Assembly: GCF_024679245.1 (NCBI RefSeq)
Contig: NC_090196.1
Location: forward strand, 6,015,361-6,079,360
Direction: 5' to 3'
Origin: Pseudorasbora parva
Taxonomy: Eukaryota; Chordata; Actinopteri; Cypriniformes; Gobionidae
DNA: 64,000 nt
How positions within the stretch are numbered: the first letter of the stretch is position 1; every line of letters starts with the position of its first letter. This document shows positions 21,873 to 33,589 of the stretch, one piece after another. The position numbers and the translations under genes are program-made. The notes under the pieces are model-generated. The model had not been told where the DNA came from. It was given only the letters and a program-made list of their open reading frames with translations, and ran no database searches.

Positions 21873-23280
21873 CTTTTCAGGTAAAAAAAAAAAAAAAGAA
21901 AGAGAGAAAAAAGTCATAATATATAATATATAGCATTATAAAGTATACTATTTAAATAACAATATTTGGATTTTACATTAAAATGCATTTAAAGCATGGT
22001 AATTGTTGTGGCTACTGTTTATTTACAACAAATATTACATTAAAACTACCAATACTGTGGTAAACGCATGGCAAGTGTTGTTTTTTTTTTTTTTATTGTG
22101 CTTCTACTACAAATGCCACGTTGGAACTACACTAGTAATTATTATTAAATATTAACAAATGTTTAAAGGTCTATAGCACGTCACGTGACAGTGTTAAATT
22201 ACCCTATTAGCAAGGTGTGTTTATTTAGAAAGCAAAGAAATGCAAAGCCTCAGTGGAGATGATGACAGATACAATGCAGTGACTGAACATGATCAATAAC
22301 GACAAGCAGAAAATACTTTATATCAAATATTAGGACATAATATGTATGACTACTCACCAACATGTGGCACACGTGATCTGATGCCAAACATCGCGATGTG
22401 TTCTGAATGAGACTTCTTCAGCGCGATTTCATACCGATAGAATTGCCGTCTAATGTTGACGCCAAAGGTTTCCCACTGAAAGCAATTGGGTTCCCAGTTC
22501 GTCCATCGCGTGACGCCGAGGGGTGTACCTGTGGCGTCTTCAGTGTGACGCACGGGCGCGGGCCGCGCGCCGCGCGCCGCGGATAGAGACGGTGATTGCT
22601 TTTGGGTCTTTTCTTCGCACAATTCAATCGTTTGGCCTCGGAATAGTTGGACTTTTTCAATAAAGTGTGCCTGTTGTCTGTTACAGTCTGTGTTTTATAT
22701 CATATAATACGCAAATGGGTAGGTTTAGGGCGGGGTGGGGTTTGACTACTGTTTCAAACGTGTATCATAGCGTAAATAAATGTAAATACAATTGTGCTGG
22801 CTGATTAAATTGAGAATCACACTCCAACATGTCATAATGGAAAAATTATAACCCAATAAATTCCATCATAACGATAACATTCACATGCCCAACACGTCTG
22901 TTTATGACGTCCTAGGTTTCTCATTGAAATCAGTGGATTACCCAGTACGGCGAAAAATGGCGATTTAGGGGTACCCTGTGCGTCAACAGCTGACGACAGG
23001 GTCCCTTGACCGTTCGGCAACATTTGACGAGTAGGGGTGAGACTGTGTTGGAGGAATGGGCCAAACTACCAGCAACAGTGTGTAAAAACCTTGTGTAAAA
23101 ACATACAGAAAACGTTTGACTTCTGTCATTGCCAACAAAGGGTATATGACAAAGTATTGAGATTAACTTTTTTTATAGACCAAATACTTATTTTCCACCA
23201 TAATTTGCAAATAAATTATTTAAAAATCATGTGATTCACTGGATTTTTTCTCATTCTGTCTTATATTTGAAGTGTAACTA

Positions 23281-24835
23281 CAGGGAGTGCAGAATTATTA
23301 GGCAAATGAGTATTTTGACCACATCATCCTCGTTATGCATGTTGTCTTACTCCAAGCTGTATAGGCTGGAAAGCCTACCACCAATTAAGCATATTAGGTG
23401 ATGTGCATCTCTATAATGAGAAGGGGTGTGGTCTAATGACATCAACACCCTATATCAGGTGTGCATAATTATTAGGCAACTTCCTTTCCTTTGGCAAAAT
23501 GGGTCAAAAGAAGGACTTGACAGGCTCAGAAAAGTCAAAAATAGTGAGATATATTGCAGAGGGATGCAGCAGTCTTAAAATAGCCAAGCTTCTGAAGCGT
23601 TATCATCGAACAATCAAGCGTTTCATTCAAAATAGTCAACAGGGTCGCAAGAAGCGTGTGGAAAAACCAAGGCGCAAAATAACTGCCCGTGAACTGAGAA
23701 AAGTCAAGCGTGCAGCTGCCAAGATGCCACTTGCCACCAGTTTGGCCATATTTCAGAGCTGCAACATCACTGGAGTGCCCAAAAGCACAAGGTGTGCAAT
23801 ACTCAGAGACATGGCCAAGGTAAGAAAGGCAGAAAGTCGACCAACACTGAACAAGACACACAAGCTGAAACGTCAAGACTGGGCCAAGAAATATCTCAAG
23901 ACTGATTTTTCTAAGGTTTTATGGACTGATGAAATGAGAGTGAGTCTTGATGGGCCAGATGGATGGGCCCGTGGCTGGATTGGTAAAGGGCAGAGAGCTC
24001 CAGTCCGACTCAGACGCCAGCAAGGTGGAGGTGGAGTACTGGTTTGGGCTGGTATCATCAAAGATGAGCTTGTGGGGCCTTTTCGGGTTGAGGATGGAGT
24101 CAAGCTCAACTCCCAGTCCTACTGCCAGTTTCTGGAAGACACCTTCTTCAAGCAGTGGTACAGGAAGAAGTCTGCATCCTTCAAGAAAAACATGATTTTC
24201 ATGCAGGACAATGCTCCATCACACGCGTCCAAGTACTCCACAGCGTGGCTGGCAAGAAAGGGTATAAAAGAAGAAAATCTAATGATATGGCCTCCTTGTT
24301 CACCTGATCTGAACCCCATTGAGAACCTGTGGTCCATCATCAAATGTGCGATTTACAAGGAGGGAAAACAGTACACCTCTCTGAAGAGTGTCTGGGAGGC
24401 TGTGGTTGCTGCTGCACGCAATGTTGATGGTGAACAGATCAAAACACTGACAGAACCCATGGATGGCAGGCTTTTGAGTGTCCTTGCAAAGAAAGGTGGC
24501 TATATTGGTCACTGATTTGTTTTTGTTTGGTTTTTGAATGTCAGAAATGTATATTTGTGAATGTTGAGATGTTATATTGGTTTCACTGGTAAAAATAAAT
24601 AATTGAAATGGGTATAAATTAGTTTTTTGTTAAGTTGCCTAATAATTATGCACAGTAATAGTCACCTGCACACACAGATATCCCCCTAAAATAGCTAAAA
24701 CTAAAAACTAAAACTTCCAAAAATATTCAGCTTTGATATTAATGAGTTTTTTGTGTTCATTGAGAACATGGTTGTTGTTCAATAATAAAATTAATCCTCA
24801 AAAATACAACTTGCCTAATAAATCTGCACTCCCTG
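23281..24835 (+). mobile_element. Tc1/mariner DD37E-type element, copy 2, complete (1555 bp)
   Basis: TIRs CAGGGAGTGCAGAATTATTA at both ends, TA duplications at 23279-23280 and 24836-24837, and inner repeats of ATAATTATTAGGCAAC giving an IR/DR arrangement of about 200 bp. Inserted into the 3' part of the older Tc1 copy that begins at 11759. Confidence 0.97.
23499..24515 (+). CDS. Intact DD37E Tc1/mariner transposase (338 aa)
   Basis: A DDE transposase that would cut and reinsert its element at TA sites in the nucleus. The N-terminus has a helix-turn-helix (LKIAKLLKRYHRTIKRF, about residues 26-42) and basic segments (GRKKR at about 49-53; KPRRK). The catalytic triad is Asp144 (WTDE), Asp237 (QDNAPSH) and Glu275 (SPDLNPIE). 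Thirty-seven residues lie between the second Asp and the Glu, not the 34 of classical Tc1; this places it with the DD37E group (TRT-type, known from vertebrates). The frame has no stop or frameshift and the length is normal. The start is the ATG opening MGQKKDLTGSEK, shared with copy 1. It may be catalytically competent; activity is not shown by sequence alone. Confidence 0.95.
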   Translation: MGQKKDLTGSEKSKIVRYIAEGCSSLKIAKLLKRYHRTIKRFIQNSQQGRKKRVEKPRRKITARELRKVKRAAAKMPLATSLAIFQSCNITGVPKSTRCAILRDMAKVRKAESRPTLNKTHKLKRQDWAKKYLKTDFSKVLWTDEMRVSLDGPDGWARGWIGKGQRAPVRLRRQQGGGGVLVWAGIIKDELVGPFRVEDGVKLNSQSYCQFLEDTFFKQWYRKKSASFKKNMIFMQDNAPSHASKYSTAWLARKGIKEENLMIWPPCSPDLNPIENLWSIIKCAIYKEGKQYTSLKSVWEAVVAAARNVDGEQIKTLTEPMDGRLLSVLAKKGGYIGH

Positions 24836-24902
24836 TATGATGAAAATGACAGGCCTCTTAAGTGGGAGAAATTGCACAATTGGATGTTGACTAAATACTT
24901 TT

Positions 24903-26800
24903 TGATATTTGACTTTTTGAGTTAATATTAATGGGTCAAGCGTTAATGAATATTAATGATTAATGATAAATGATTAACAATACTGACACTTAATAATCCT
25001 GCTGCTGTCACTTTAAGACCGAATGCATGGATCCAATATAATGATACACATCTGTTTTTATCGCAATTGTTAACATTCTCATAAGCCATAAGCGACTGTG
25101 TTCAGGATACTCACAGAGACGGCATTTTGATATTATTTTGTGTATGTGTCCGTTCAAGCACAAACAGAGAACTGAATTTTGTGATCACGCATTCTTTCGC
25201 ATCTTGGAAAGAATTGTTGGGGAAGCCCTGTAATTATTATTATTGCTTGTTGTCATCTGTTGACGTTGTACACGCAGAATGTGGCGGTTGTTCGGTGTTG
25301 TATTTGTCCCGCCCCTCCTCCATTGTAATTGGTCGGCTGGGTGATAAGTGACAGAGATGAGCGCTGCGTTTCCCTTAAAGTTGAACATTCTTCAACTCTC
25401 GCGATCGGTAAAAAGTGGTTGAAATAGACGCACAGCGCCTCCATAGGCTCATGTCGTTCTGTGCGCTGTGCTCCCATTGAAAACAATTGTACAAGCCAGC
25501 CGTGTGAACAAAAAAAACTTTTAAAAAGAAACTAAGTTAAACCAACAAATATGTGTTTGAGTCTTTAATCATTTCTGTGCATTGTGTTCATCTAATGCCA
25601 CATCCACAATAATATTGATGGGGGGGGGGGTACAGGAGTTGGCTTGTGGGGGACAATATGTAAAATCTCATCTAGGGCACCAACAGAGCCTGGGTCGGTC
25701 CTGATTAATCGTGCAATATTTGTGTCTCATTAACAGAAACGCAGTCTCCAAGATAAACATCATCTGTGTCATTTCAGATATGTAAAAGCAGCTTTATCAA
25801 CATCAACATTTCTGTTATTGCATCTATTAAAGTAATGGTTTCTGTTCAGATTTTCCACCAAAATCTCAGCTCATCCCAGTTAATTTACCTGAAGTGGTTT
25901 GCTCTGATGATCAGTTCTGACTGAGAAGACACACATTGATGCAGAACCTGATTTCACCAGATGATTTCATATCTTTGTTGATCCTGGAACAACATTCCAA
26001 TCAACCAATCAGATTTGAGGGATAAGATTACAGTTTATGTCAAGCATAGGTGCTTCTACATCAGTGTGATTCACCTATCATTTCACTCTGATTTTAAGGA
26101 TAACTTATGGGTAGGGTTAGGTTTAGGGGTGGAGATTTTTGGACAGGAAATGTTGTTCAAGGATTGTTCAAATATGTTGACCTAGAAATGCGTCTAACTC
26201 TGCAAAATCAGGACGTGCCGCACTGATAAAGAAGCATGTCCACTGGCTGCAAACTGCATATATTATGGCATCTCACAAGAGTAGAATACTCTTCTGTGTA
26301 AATGTATATGTATATGTATGTTTTTGTGTTGAACTTGGATCGCTTTTTTAGGCTATTGAGTGAATACAACAGAAATCCCTTTCATGTCCATAAAAAAACA
26401 AACTAATCTGAAGTGAAACGCCATCCACCCTCAAAATTAATATGATTGGTTTTTCGAGCAACATGGATGACAATTGAACATGAAAGACGATTTCCAGGGC
26501 CATCATCATCATCATCATGAGCTGAACTGTACTCTTCTTATAAGGAGCGGCACATGTGCTGAGTCTGAGCTGTGCTGACGTGATGGGGCCAGTCACGCAG
26601 CGCTACAACTCCTCCCAACATATACCGGCCAAAAGACACTGGAATCAGGGACTCCAGACGGCTAAATATAGCCTAAGCGCTCACTGCCTGTGCTTGTGTG
26701 TGTGAGTTTGTGTGTGTGTGCTGTAATATTGCAAGCAATATATTTTGTGTGATTAGGGGAAGGATACTTTTTTGTTGCATTGATGTAGTTATTCAAGCTT
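24903..26800. other. Intron 2 sequence; possible dispersed repeat 25200-25700
   Basis: 25310-25500 (near GCGCTGCGTTTCCCTTAAAG) and the poly-G at 25620-25630 look repeat-derived but have no identifiable TIRs. 25700-26800 appears unique. A short (ATC)n lies at 26500-26519 and a (GT)n at 26697-26720. No exon found. Confidence 0.4.
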
Positions 26801-29800
26801 ATCCCCTATATAGTGCACTGTCTGATCGCTCCCTATCTCCTATTTAGTGCACTGTCTGATATTTCCCAATCCCCTATATAGTGCACTGTCTGATCGCTCC
26901 CTATCCCCTATTTAGTGCACTGTCTGATAGTTCCCTATCCACTTTATATTGTTCTCTATCCCCTATATAGTGCACAGTCTGATAGTTCCCTATCCACTTT
27001 AAAGTGCACTGTCTGATCACTCCCTATCCCCTATATAGTGCACTGTCTGATCGCTCTCTATCCCCTATATAGTGCACTGTCTGATCGCTCTCTATCCCCT
27101 ATATAGTGCACTGTCTGATCATTCTATATCCCCTATATAGTGCACTGTCTGAATTGCTCCCTATCCCCTATATAGTGCACTGTCTGATCGCTCTCTATCC
27201 CCTATATAGTTCAGTTTGATTGCTCCCTATTTCCTATATAGTGCACTGTTTGATCATTCCCTATCCCCTATATAGTTCAGTCTGATCGCTCCCTATCCCA
27301 TATATAGTGTATTGTTTAATCGTTCCCTATCCCCTTTAGAGTGCACTGTTTGATCATTCCCTATCCCCTATAGTTCAGTCTAAATCGTTCCCTATCCTCT
27401 ATATAGTACACTGTTTGATCATTCTCTATTCCCTATATAGTGCACTGTCTGATTGTTCTCTATCCCCTATATAGTGCACTGTCTGATCATTCCCTATCCC
27501 CTATATAGTGCACTGTCTGATCATTCTCTATCCCCTATATAGTGCACTGTCTGATCATTCCCTATCCCCTATATAGTGCACTGTCTGATCGTTCTCTATC
27601 CCCTATATAGGGCACTGTCTGATCATTCCCTATCCCCTATATAGGGCACTGTCTGATCACTCCCTATCTCCTATATAGTGCACTGTCTGATCGCTCTCTA
27701 TCCCCTATATAGTGCACTGTCTGATCGTTCTCTATCCCCTATATAGTGCACTGTCTGAATCGCTCCCTATCCCCTATATAGTGCACTGTCTAATTGTTCT
27801 CTGTCCCCTATATAGTGCACTGTCTAAATGTTCCCTATCCACTATATAGTGCACTGTCTGATCGTTCTCTATCCCCTATATAGTGCACTGTCTGATCGTT
27901 CCCTATCCCCATATAGTGCACTGTCTGATCGTTCTCTATCCCCTATATAGCGCACTGTCTGATCGATCTCTGTCCCCTATATAGTGCACTGTCTGATCTT
28001 TCTCTGTCCCCTATATAGTGCACTGTCTGATCGTTCTCTGTCCCCTATATAGTGCACTGTCTGATCGTTCTCTATCCCCTATTGTGCACTGTCTGATCGT
28101 TCCCTATCCCCTATATAGTGCACTGTCTGATCGTTCTCTATCCCCTATATAGTGCACTGTCTGATCGTTCTCTATCCCCTATATAGTGCACTGTCTGATC
28201 GTTCCCTATCCCCTATATAGTGCTCTGTCTGATCGTTCCCTATCCCCTATATAGTGCTCTGTCTGATCGTTCTATATCCCCTATATAGTGCACTGTCTGA
28301 TCGTTCTCTATCCCCTATATAGTGTTCTCTGTCCCCTATATAGTGCACTGTCTGATCGTTCCCTATCCCCTATATAGTGCTCTGTCTGATCGTTCTCTAT
28401 CCCCCATATAGTGCACTGTCTGATTGTTCTCTATCCCCTATATAGTGCACTGTCTGAATTGTTCCCTATCCCCTATATAGTGAACTGTCTGAATTGTTCC
28501 CTATCCCCTATATAGTGCACTGTCTGATTGTTCTCTATCCACTATATAGTGCACTGTCTGATCGTTCTCTATCCCCTATATAGTGCACTGTCTGATTGTT
28601 CCCTATCCCCTATATAGTGCACTGTCTGATCGTTCTCTATATAGTGCACTGTCTGATTGTTCCCTATCCCCTATATAGTGCACTGTCTGATCGTTCTCTA
28701 TATAGTGCACTGTCTGATCGTTCTCTATCCCCTATATAGTGCACTGTCTGATCGTTCTCTGTCCCCTATATAGTGCACTGTCTGATCGCTCCCTGTCCCC
28801 TATATAGTGCTCTGTCTGATCGTTCTCTGTCCCTTATATAGTGCACTGTCTAAATGTTCCCTATCCACTATATAGTGCACTGTCTGATCGTTCTCTATCC
28901 CCTATATAGTGCACTGTCTGATCGCTCCCTATCCCTAATATAGTGCACTGTCTGATCGTTCTCTATCCCCTATATAGTGCACTGTCTGATCGTTCTCTAT
29001 CCCCTATATAGTGCACTGTCTGATCGTTCCCTATCCCCTATATAGTGCTCTGTCTGATCGTTCTCTATCCCCTATATAGTGCTCTGTCTGATCGTTCTCT
29101 ATCCCCTATATAGTGCACTGTCTGATCGTTCTCTATCCCCTATATAGTGCACTGTCTGATCGTTCTCTGTCCCCTATATAGTGCACTGTCTGATCGTTCC
29201 CTATCCCCTATATAGTGCTCTGTCTGATCGTTCTCTATCCCCTATATAGTGCACTGTCTGATTGTTCTCTATCCCCTATATAGTGCACTGTCTGAATTGT
29301 TCCCTATCCCCTATATAGTGCACTGTCTGAATTGTTCCCTATCCCCTATATAGTGCACTGTCTGATTGTTCTCTATTCACTATATAGTGCACTGTCTGAT
29401 CGTTCTCTATCCCCAATATAGTGCACTGTCTGATCTTTCTTTATCCCCTATATAATGGACTGTCTGATTGTTCTCTATCCCCTATATAGTGCACTGTCTG
29501 ATTGTTCCCTATCCCCTATATAGTGCACTGTCTGATCGTTCTCTATATCGTGCACTGTCTGATCGTTCTCTATCCCCTATATAGTGCACTGTCTGATCGT
29601 TCTCTGTCCCCTATATAGTGCACTGTCTGATCGCTCCCTGTCCCCTATATAGTGCACTGTCTGATCGTTCTCTATCCCCTATAAAGTGCACTGTCTGATC
29701 GCTCCCTATCCCCTATATAGTGCACTGTCTGATCGTTCTCTGTCCCCTATATAGGGCACTGTCTGATCGTTCTCTGTCCCCTATATAGTGCACTGTCTGA

Positions 29801-32178
29801 TCGTTCTCTGTCCCTTATATAGTGCACTGTCTGATCGTTCTCTGTTCCCTATATAGTGCACGGTCTGATCGTTCTCTGTCCCCTATATAGTGCACTGTCT
29901 GATCGCTCCCTATCCCCTATATAGTGCACTGTCTGATCGTTCTCTGTCCCCTATATAGTGCACTGTCTGATCGTTCTCTATCCCCTATATAGTGCACTGT
30001 CTGATCGCTCCCTATCCCCTATATAGTGCACTGTCTGATCGTTCTCTGTCCCCTATATAGTGCACTGTCTGATCGTTCTCTGTCCCCTATATAGTGCACT
30101 GTCTGATCTTTCTCTGTCCCCTATTGTGCACTGTCTGATCATTCCCTATCCCCTATATAGTGCACTGTCTGATCGTTCTCTATCCCCTATATAGTGCACT
30201 GTCTGATCGTTCTCTATCTCCTATATAGTGCACTGTTTGATCGTTCTCTATCCCCTATATAGTGCACTGTCTGATCGTTCCCTATCCCCTATATAGTGCT
30301 CTGTCTGATCGTTCCCTATCCCCTATATAGTGCTCTGTCTGATCGTTCTCTATCCCCTATATAGTGCACTGTCTGATCGTTCTCTATCCCCTATACAGTG
30401 CACTGTCTGATCGTTCCCTATCCCCTATATAGTGCTCTGTCTGATCGTTCTCTATCCCCTATATAGTGCACTGTCTGATTGTTCTCTATCCCCTATATAG
30501 TGCACTGTCTGAATTGTTCCCTATCCCCTATATAGTGCACTGTCTGAATTGTTCCCTATATAGTGCACTGTCTGATAGTTCTCTATTCACTATATAGTGC
30601 ACTGTCTGATCGTTCTCTATCCTCTATATAGTGCACTGTCTGATCTTTCTTTATCCCCTATATAATGGACTGTCTGATTGTTCTCTATCCCCTATATAGT
30701 GCACTGTCTGATTGTTCCCTATCCCCTATATAGTGCACTGTCTGATCGTTCTCTATATCGTGCACTGTCTGATCGTTCTCTATCCCCTATATAGTGCACT
30801 GTCTGATCGTTCTCTTTCCCCTATATAGTGCACTGTCTGATCGCTCCCTGTCCCCTATATAGTGCACTGTCTGATCGTTCTCTATCCCCTATAAAGTGCA
30901 CTGTCTGATCGCTCCCTATCCCCTATATAGTGCACTGTCTGATCGTTCTCTGTCCCCTATATAGGGCACTGTCTGATCGTTCTCTGTCCCCTATATAGTG
31001 CACTGTCTGATCGTTCTCTGTCCCTTATATAGTGCACTGTCTGATCGTTCTCTATCCCCTATATAGTGCACTGTCTGATCGTTCTCTGTCCCCTATATAG
31101 TGCACTGTCTGATCGCTCCCTATCCCCTATATAGTGCACTGTCTGATCGTTCTCTGTCCCCTATATAGTGCACTGTCTGATCGTTCTCTATCCCTTATAT
31201 AGTGCACTGTCTGATCGCTCCCTATCCCCTATATAGTGCACTGTCTGATCGTTCTCTGTCCCCTATATAGGGCACTGTCTGATCGTTCTCTGTCCCCTAT
31301 ATAGTGCACTGTCTGATCGTTCTCTGTCCCCTATATAGTGCACTGTCTGATCGTTCTCTGTCCCCTATATAGTGCACTGTCTGATCTTTCTCTGTCCCCT
31401 ATTGTGCACTGTCTGATCGTTCCCTATCCCCTATATAGTGCACTGTCTGATCGTTCTCTATCCCCTATATAGTGCACTGTCTGATCGTTCTCTATCTCCT
31501 ATATAGTGCACTGTCTGATCGTTCTCTATCCCCTATATAGTGCACTGTCTGATCGTTCCCTATCCCCTATATAGTGCTCTGTCTGATCGTTCTCTATCCC
31601 CTATATAGTGCACTGTCTGATCGTTCTCTATCCCCTATACAGTGCACTGTCTGATCGTTCTGTCCCCTATATAGTGCACTGTCTGATCGTTCCCTATCCC
31701 CTATATAGTGCACTGTCTGATTGTTCTCTATCCCCTTTATAGTGCACTGTCTGATTGTTCTCTATCCCCTATATAGTGCACTGTCTGATCGTTCCCTATC
31801 CCCTATATAGTGCACTGTCTGATCGTTCCCTATCCCCTATATAGTGCACTGTCTGATTGTTCTCTATCCCCTATATAGTGCACCAGCTGATCGTTCTCTA
31901 TCCCCTATATAGTGCACAGTCTAAATCGTTCCCTATCCCCTATATAGTGCACTGTCTGATTGTTCTCTATCCCCTATATAGTGCACTGTCTGAATCGTTC
32001 CCTATCCCCTATATAGTGCACTGTCTGATTGTTCTCTATCCCCTATATATTTCAGTCTAATCGTTCCCTATCCCCTATATAGTGCACTGTCTGTTCGTTC
32101 CCTATCCCCTATATAGTTCAGTCTAATCGTTCCCTATCCCCTATATAGTTCAGTCTAATCGTTCCCTATCCCCTATAT
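26801..32178 (+). repeat. 34-bp satellite array, ~158 units, in copine intron 2
   Basis: The unit consists of CCCTATATAGTGCACTG followed by TCTGATCGTTCYCTATC. Each unit contains two overlapping 8-bp palindromes, CTATATAG and AGTGCACT. Variants (TTCTCT/TTCCCT/CGCTCC, TGTCC/TATCC, deletions to CTATTG) define blocks. Long blocks are duplicated: a variant run at 29363-29830 recurs at about 30573-31040, an offset of 1210 bp. The array spans 5.4 kb without spacers. Confidence 0.97.
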
Positions 32179-32651
32179 AATAATAATAATAATAATAATA
32201 GATTTTATTTATAATGCACTTTTCATTCCGAAGAATCTCAAAGTGCAACAAAGGGGGGGGGGGGGGGGGGGGAATAACAACAAAAAAATGAATAACAAGT
32301 AAAAATATAGAATACTACAAACAATCAACCAACACAGAAAACAGAACAGAAACAGAGCTGATGGTGAACAGAAACAGAGCTGATGGTGAACAGAAACAGA
32401 GCTGATGGTGAACAGAAACAGAGCTGATGGTGAACAGAAAACAGCTGATGGTGGAAGTCTCTGTTAGCTCCGCAGCACACTGTGGTCCACTCCATGTTTC
32501 AGATTTCTCCCAGCGGCAGTGTCCCGATGACATCGCTGAGGCACGACAGCTGAAGACCAGATGATGGGTCTTCTTCATGATGATTCAAACGATGGGGATC
32601 GCTGCATATATATATATATATATGCATATATATATATATATATATATATGC
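32179..32651. repeat. 473-bp insert within the satellite: (TAA)n, poly-G, 22-bp tandem repeat, (TA)n
   Basis: Starts with (TAA)n at 32176-32200 and a retroelement-like phrase ATTTTATTTATAATGCACTT. Then come 20 consecutive G (32253-32272), five 22-bp units (GAACAGAAACAGAGCTGATG plus GT) at 32342-32452, about 120 bp of unique sequence and (TA)n tracts to 32648. The 34-bp satellite resumes at 32653. Confidence 0.9.
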
Positions 32652-32652
32652 T

Positions 32653-32932
32653 GCTATATAGTTCAGTCTAATCGTTCCCTATCCCGTATATAGAGCACTG
32701 TCTGATTGTTCCCTATCCCCTATATAGTTCAGTCTAATCGTTCCCTATCCCCTATATAGTGCACTGTCTGTTCGTTCCCTATCCCCTATATAGTTCAGTG
32801 TAATTGTACCCTATCCCCTATATAGTTCAGTCTGATCGTTCCCTATCCCGTATATAGTGCACTGTCTGATCGTTCCCTATCCCCTATATAGTTCAGTCTA
32901 ATCGTTTCCTATCCCCTATATAGTGCACTGTG
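32653..32932 (+). repeat. 34-bp satellite, distal block (~8 units)
   Basis: Same unit as 26801-32178, with the TAGTTCAGTCTAATCG variant predominating. That variant also occurs at the very end of the main block, so the two blocks were contiguous before the insert. Confidence 0.95.
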
Positions 32933-33318
32933 TCATGAAGAAAATAGTAAATGTGTGAACAAGTGAACGATTTCAGCCGCAGCTTCAGTGTCTGTTTATA
33001 GTGTTTGGGGCGGGGCTTCAGATTATAGAGAGCATTTTTTTTTTTTTTTTTTTTTATTGACATACAGACATACAAACCACAATAGTGCAGTAATTGACAA
33101 TCGAGTAATTAAATAATTCTAGAAGTGAAATAAAAGTGTGTTAATGTATAAGGTGTGTGTGGGTGAGTGTAGGTGTGGGTGTGTGTATTCATAAGCAGAA
33201 TTACCCATTTACTATTTATTATATTATCACTACCATCACTTCTCATCATCATACCATTCATTGTAATAATCAGTGTCCCCTTTTTTTTTTGAAGTTCCAA
33301 AACAGCAATAATAATAGT

Positions 33319-33381
<63 letters not shown>

Positions 33382-33589
33382 CGATGATGATGATGACGAC
33401 AATGATGAAAGCAAAGACAACAATGGAAACAACAACAATAATAAAAATAATAATAAATAATAGGAATCATAACAATAACAATAATGAAACAATGAAACAA
33501 TATTGACAATAATTGGAACTATGCAGTAATACCTGTGGATTGATTAAGAGATGGGAGGAGACGGAGTTAAGGAGAGAGAGAGGATTCAG

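Larger units (their letters stand above)
13012..23050. mobile_element. ~10-kb element with ~1.84-kb terminal inverted repeats, superfamily unassigned
   Basis: Ends are CAACACAGTCTCACCCC (13012) and its exact inverse (to 23050). A perfect 7-bp target duplication GAGGAAT (13005-13011, 23051-23057) lies inside the Tc1 transposase gene, which would read through if the element were removed. The inverted repeats run from 13012 to about 14852 and from about 21210 to 23050. They are nearly identical, with scattered substitutions and small indels. Inside lie a LINE tail (14850-15247), a (TA)n tract (15637-15704), a 1850-bp hAT element (16513-18362) and a minus-strand spliced coding unit (19555-21126). 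No transposase was recognised, so it is probably non-autonomous. Confidence 0.85.
21210..23050 (-). repeat. Right long TIR of the 10-kb element, with inward exons
   Basis: Inverted copy of 13012-14852. The GC-rich segment lies at 22557-22585, the first donor (GTGAGT on the minus strand) near 22357, the exon at 21780-21872 and the hairpin MITE at 21537-21615. It would drive transcription towards the minus-strand coding unit. Confidence 0.8.
12118..23228 (+). pseudogene. Degenerate Tc1-like transposase (split)
   Basis: Recognisable pieces are [20 protein letters not shown] at 12118, the helix-turn-helix and basic region [12 protein letters not shown] to [14 protein letters not shown] (to about 12400), then [13 protein letters not shown] with the first catalytic Asp near 12560 and [17 protein letters not shown] to 12713. 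Frameshifts separate them. [10 protein letters not shown] follows near 12835 and [15 protein letters not shown] near 12935. The 3' end, including EEWAKLPATVCKNLV-like codons, lies at 23051-23110 beyond the large insertion. Non-functional. Confidence 0.85.
11759..24902 (+). mobile_element. Tc1-like element split into three parts by two later insertions
   Basis: The left end CAGTGGAGCAAAAAAGTATT (TA at 11757-11758) starts a Tc1 copy running to 13011. It resumes at 23051 (GAGGAATGGGCCAAACTACC), is broken again at 23280 by a DD37E element, and finishes at 24838-24902 (ending GACTAAATACTTTTT, with its terminal bases lost). Without the inserts it is about 1.5-1.6 kb. Its transposase is decayed. Confidence 0.92.

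Noticed and set aside
26801..32178. 34-bp repeat considered as a CRISPR array or as a repeat protein gene (LYPLYSALSESFPIPYIVHC-like frames)
   Set aside because: No spacers. Open frames appear only where three units happen to lack stops; they are not maintained across the array.
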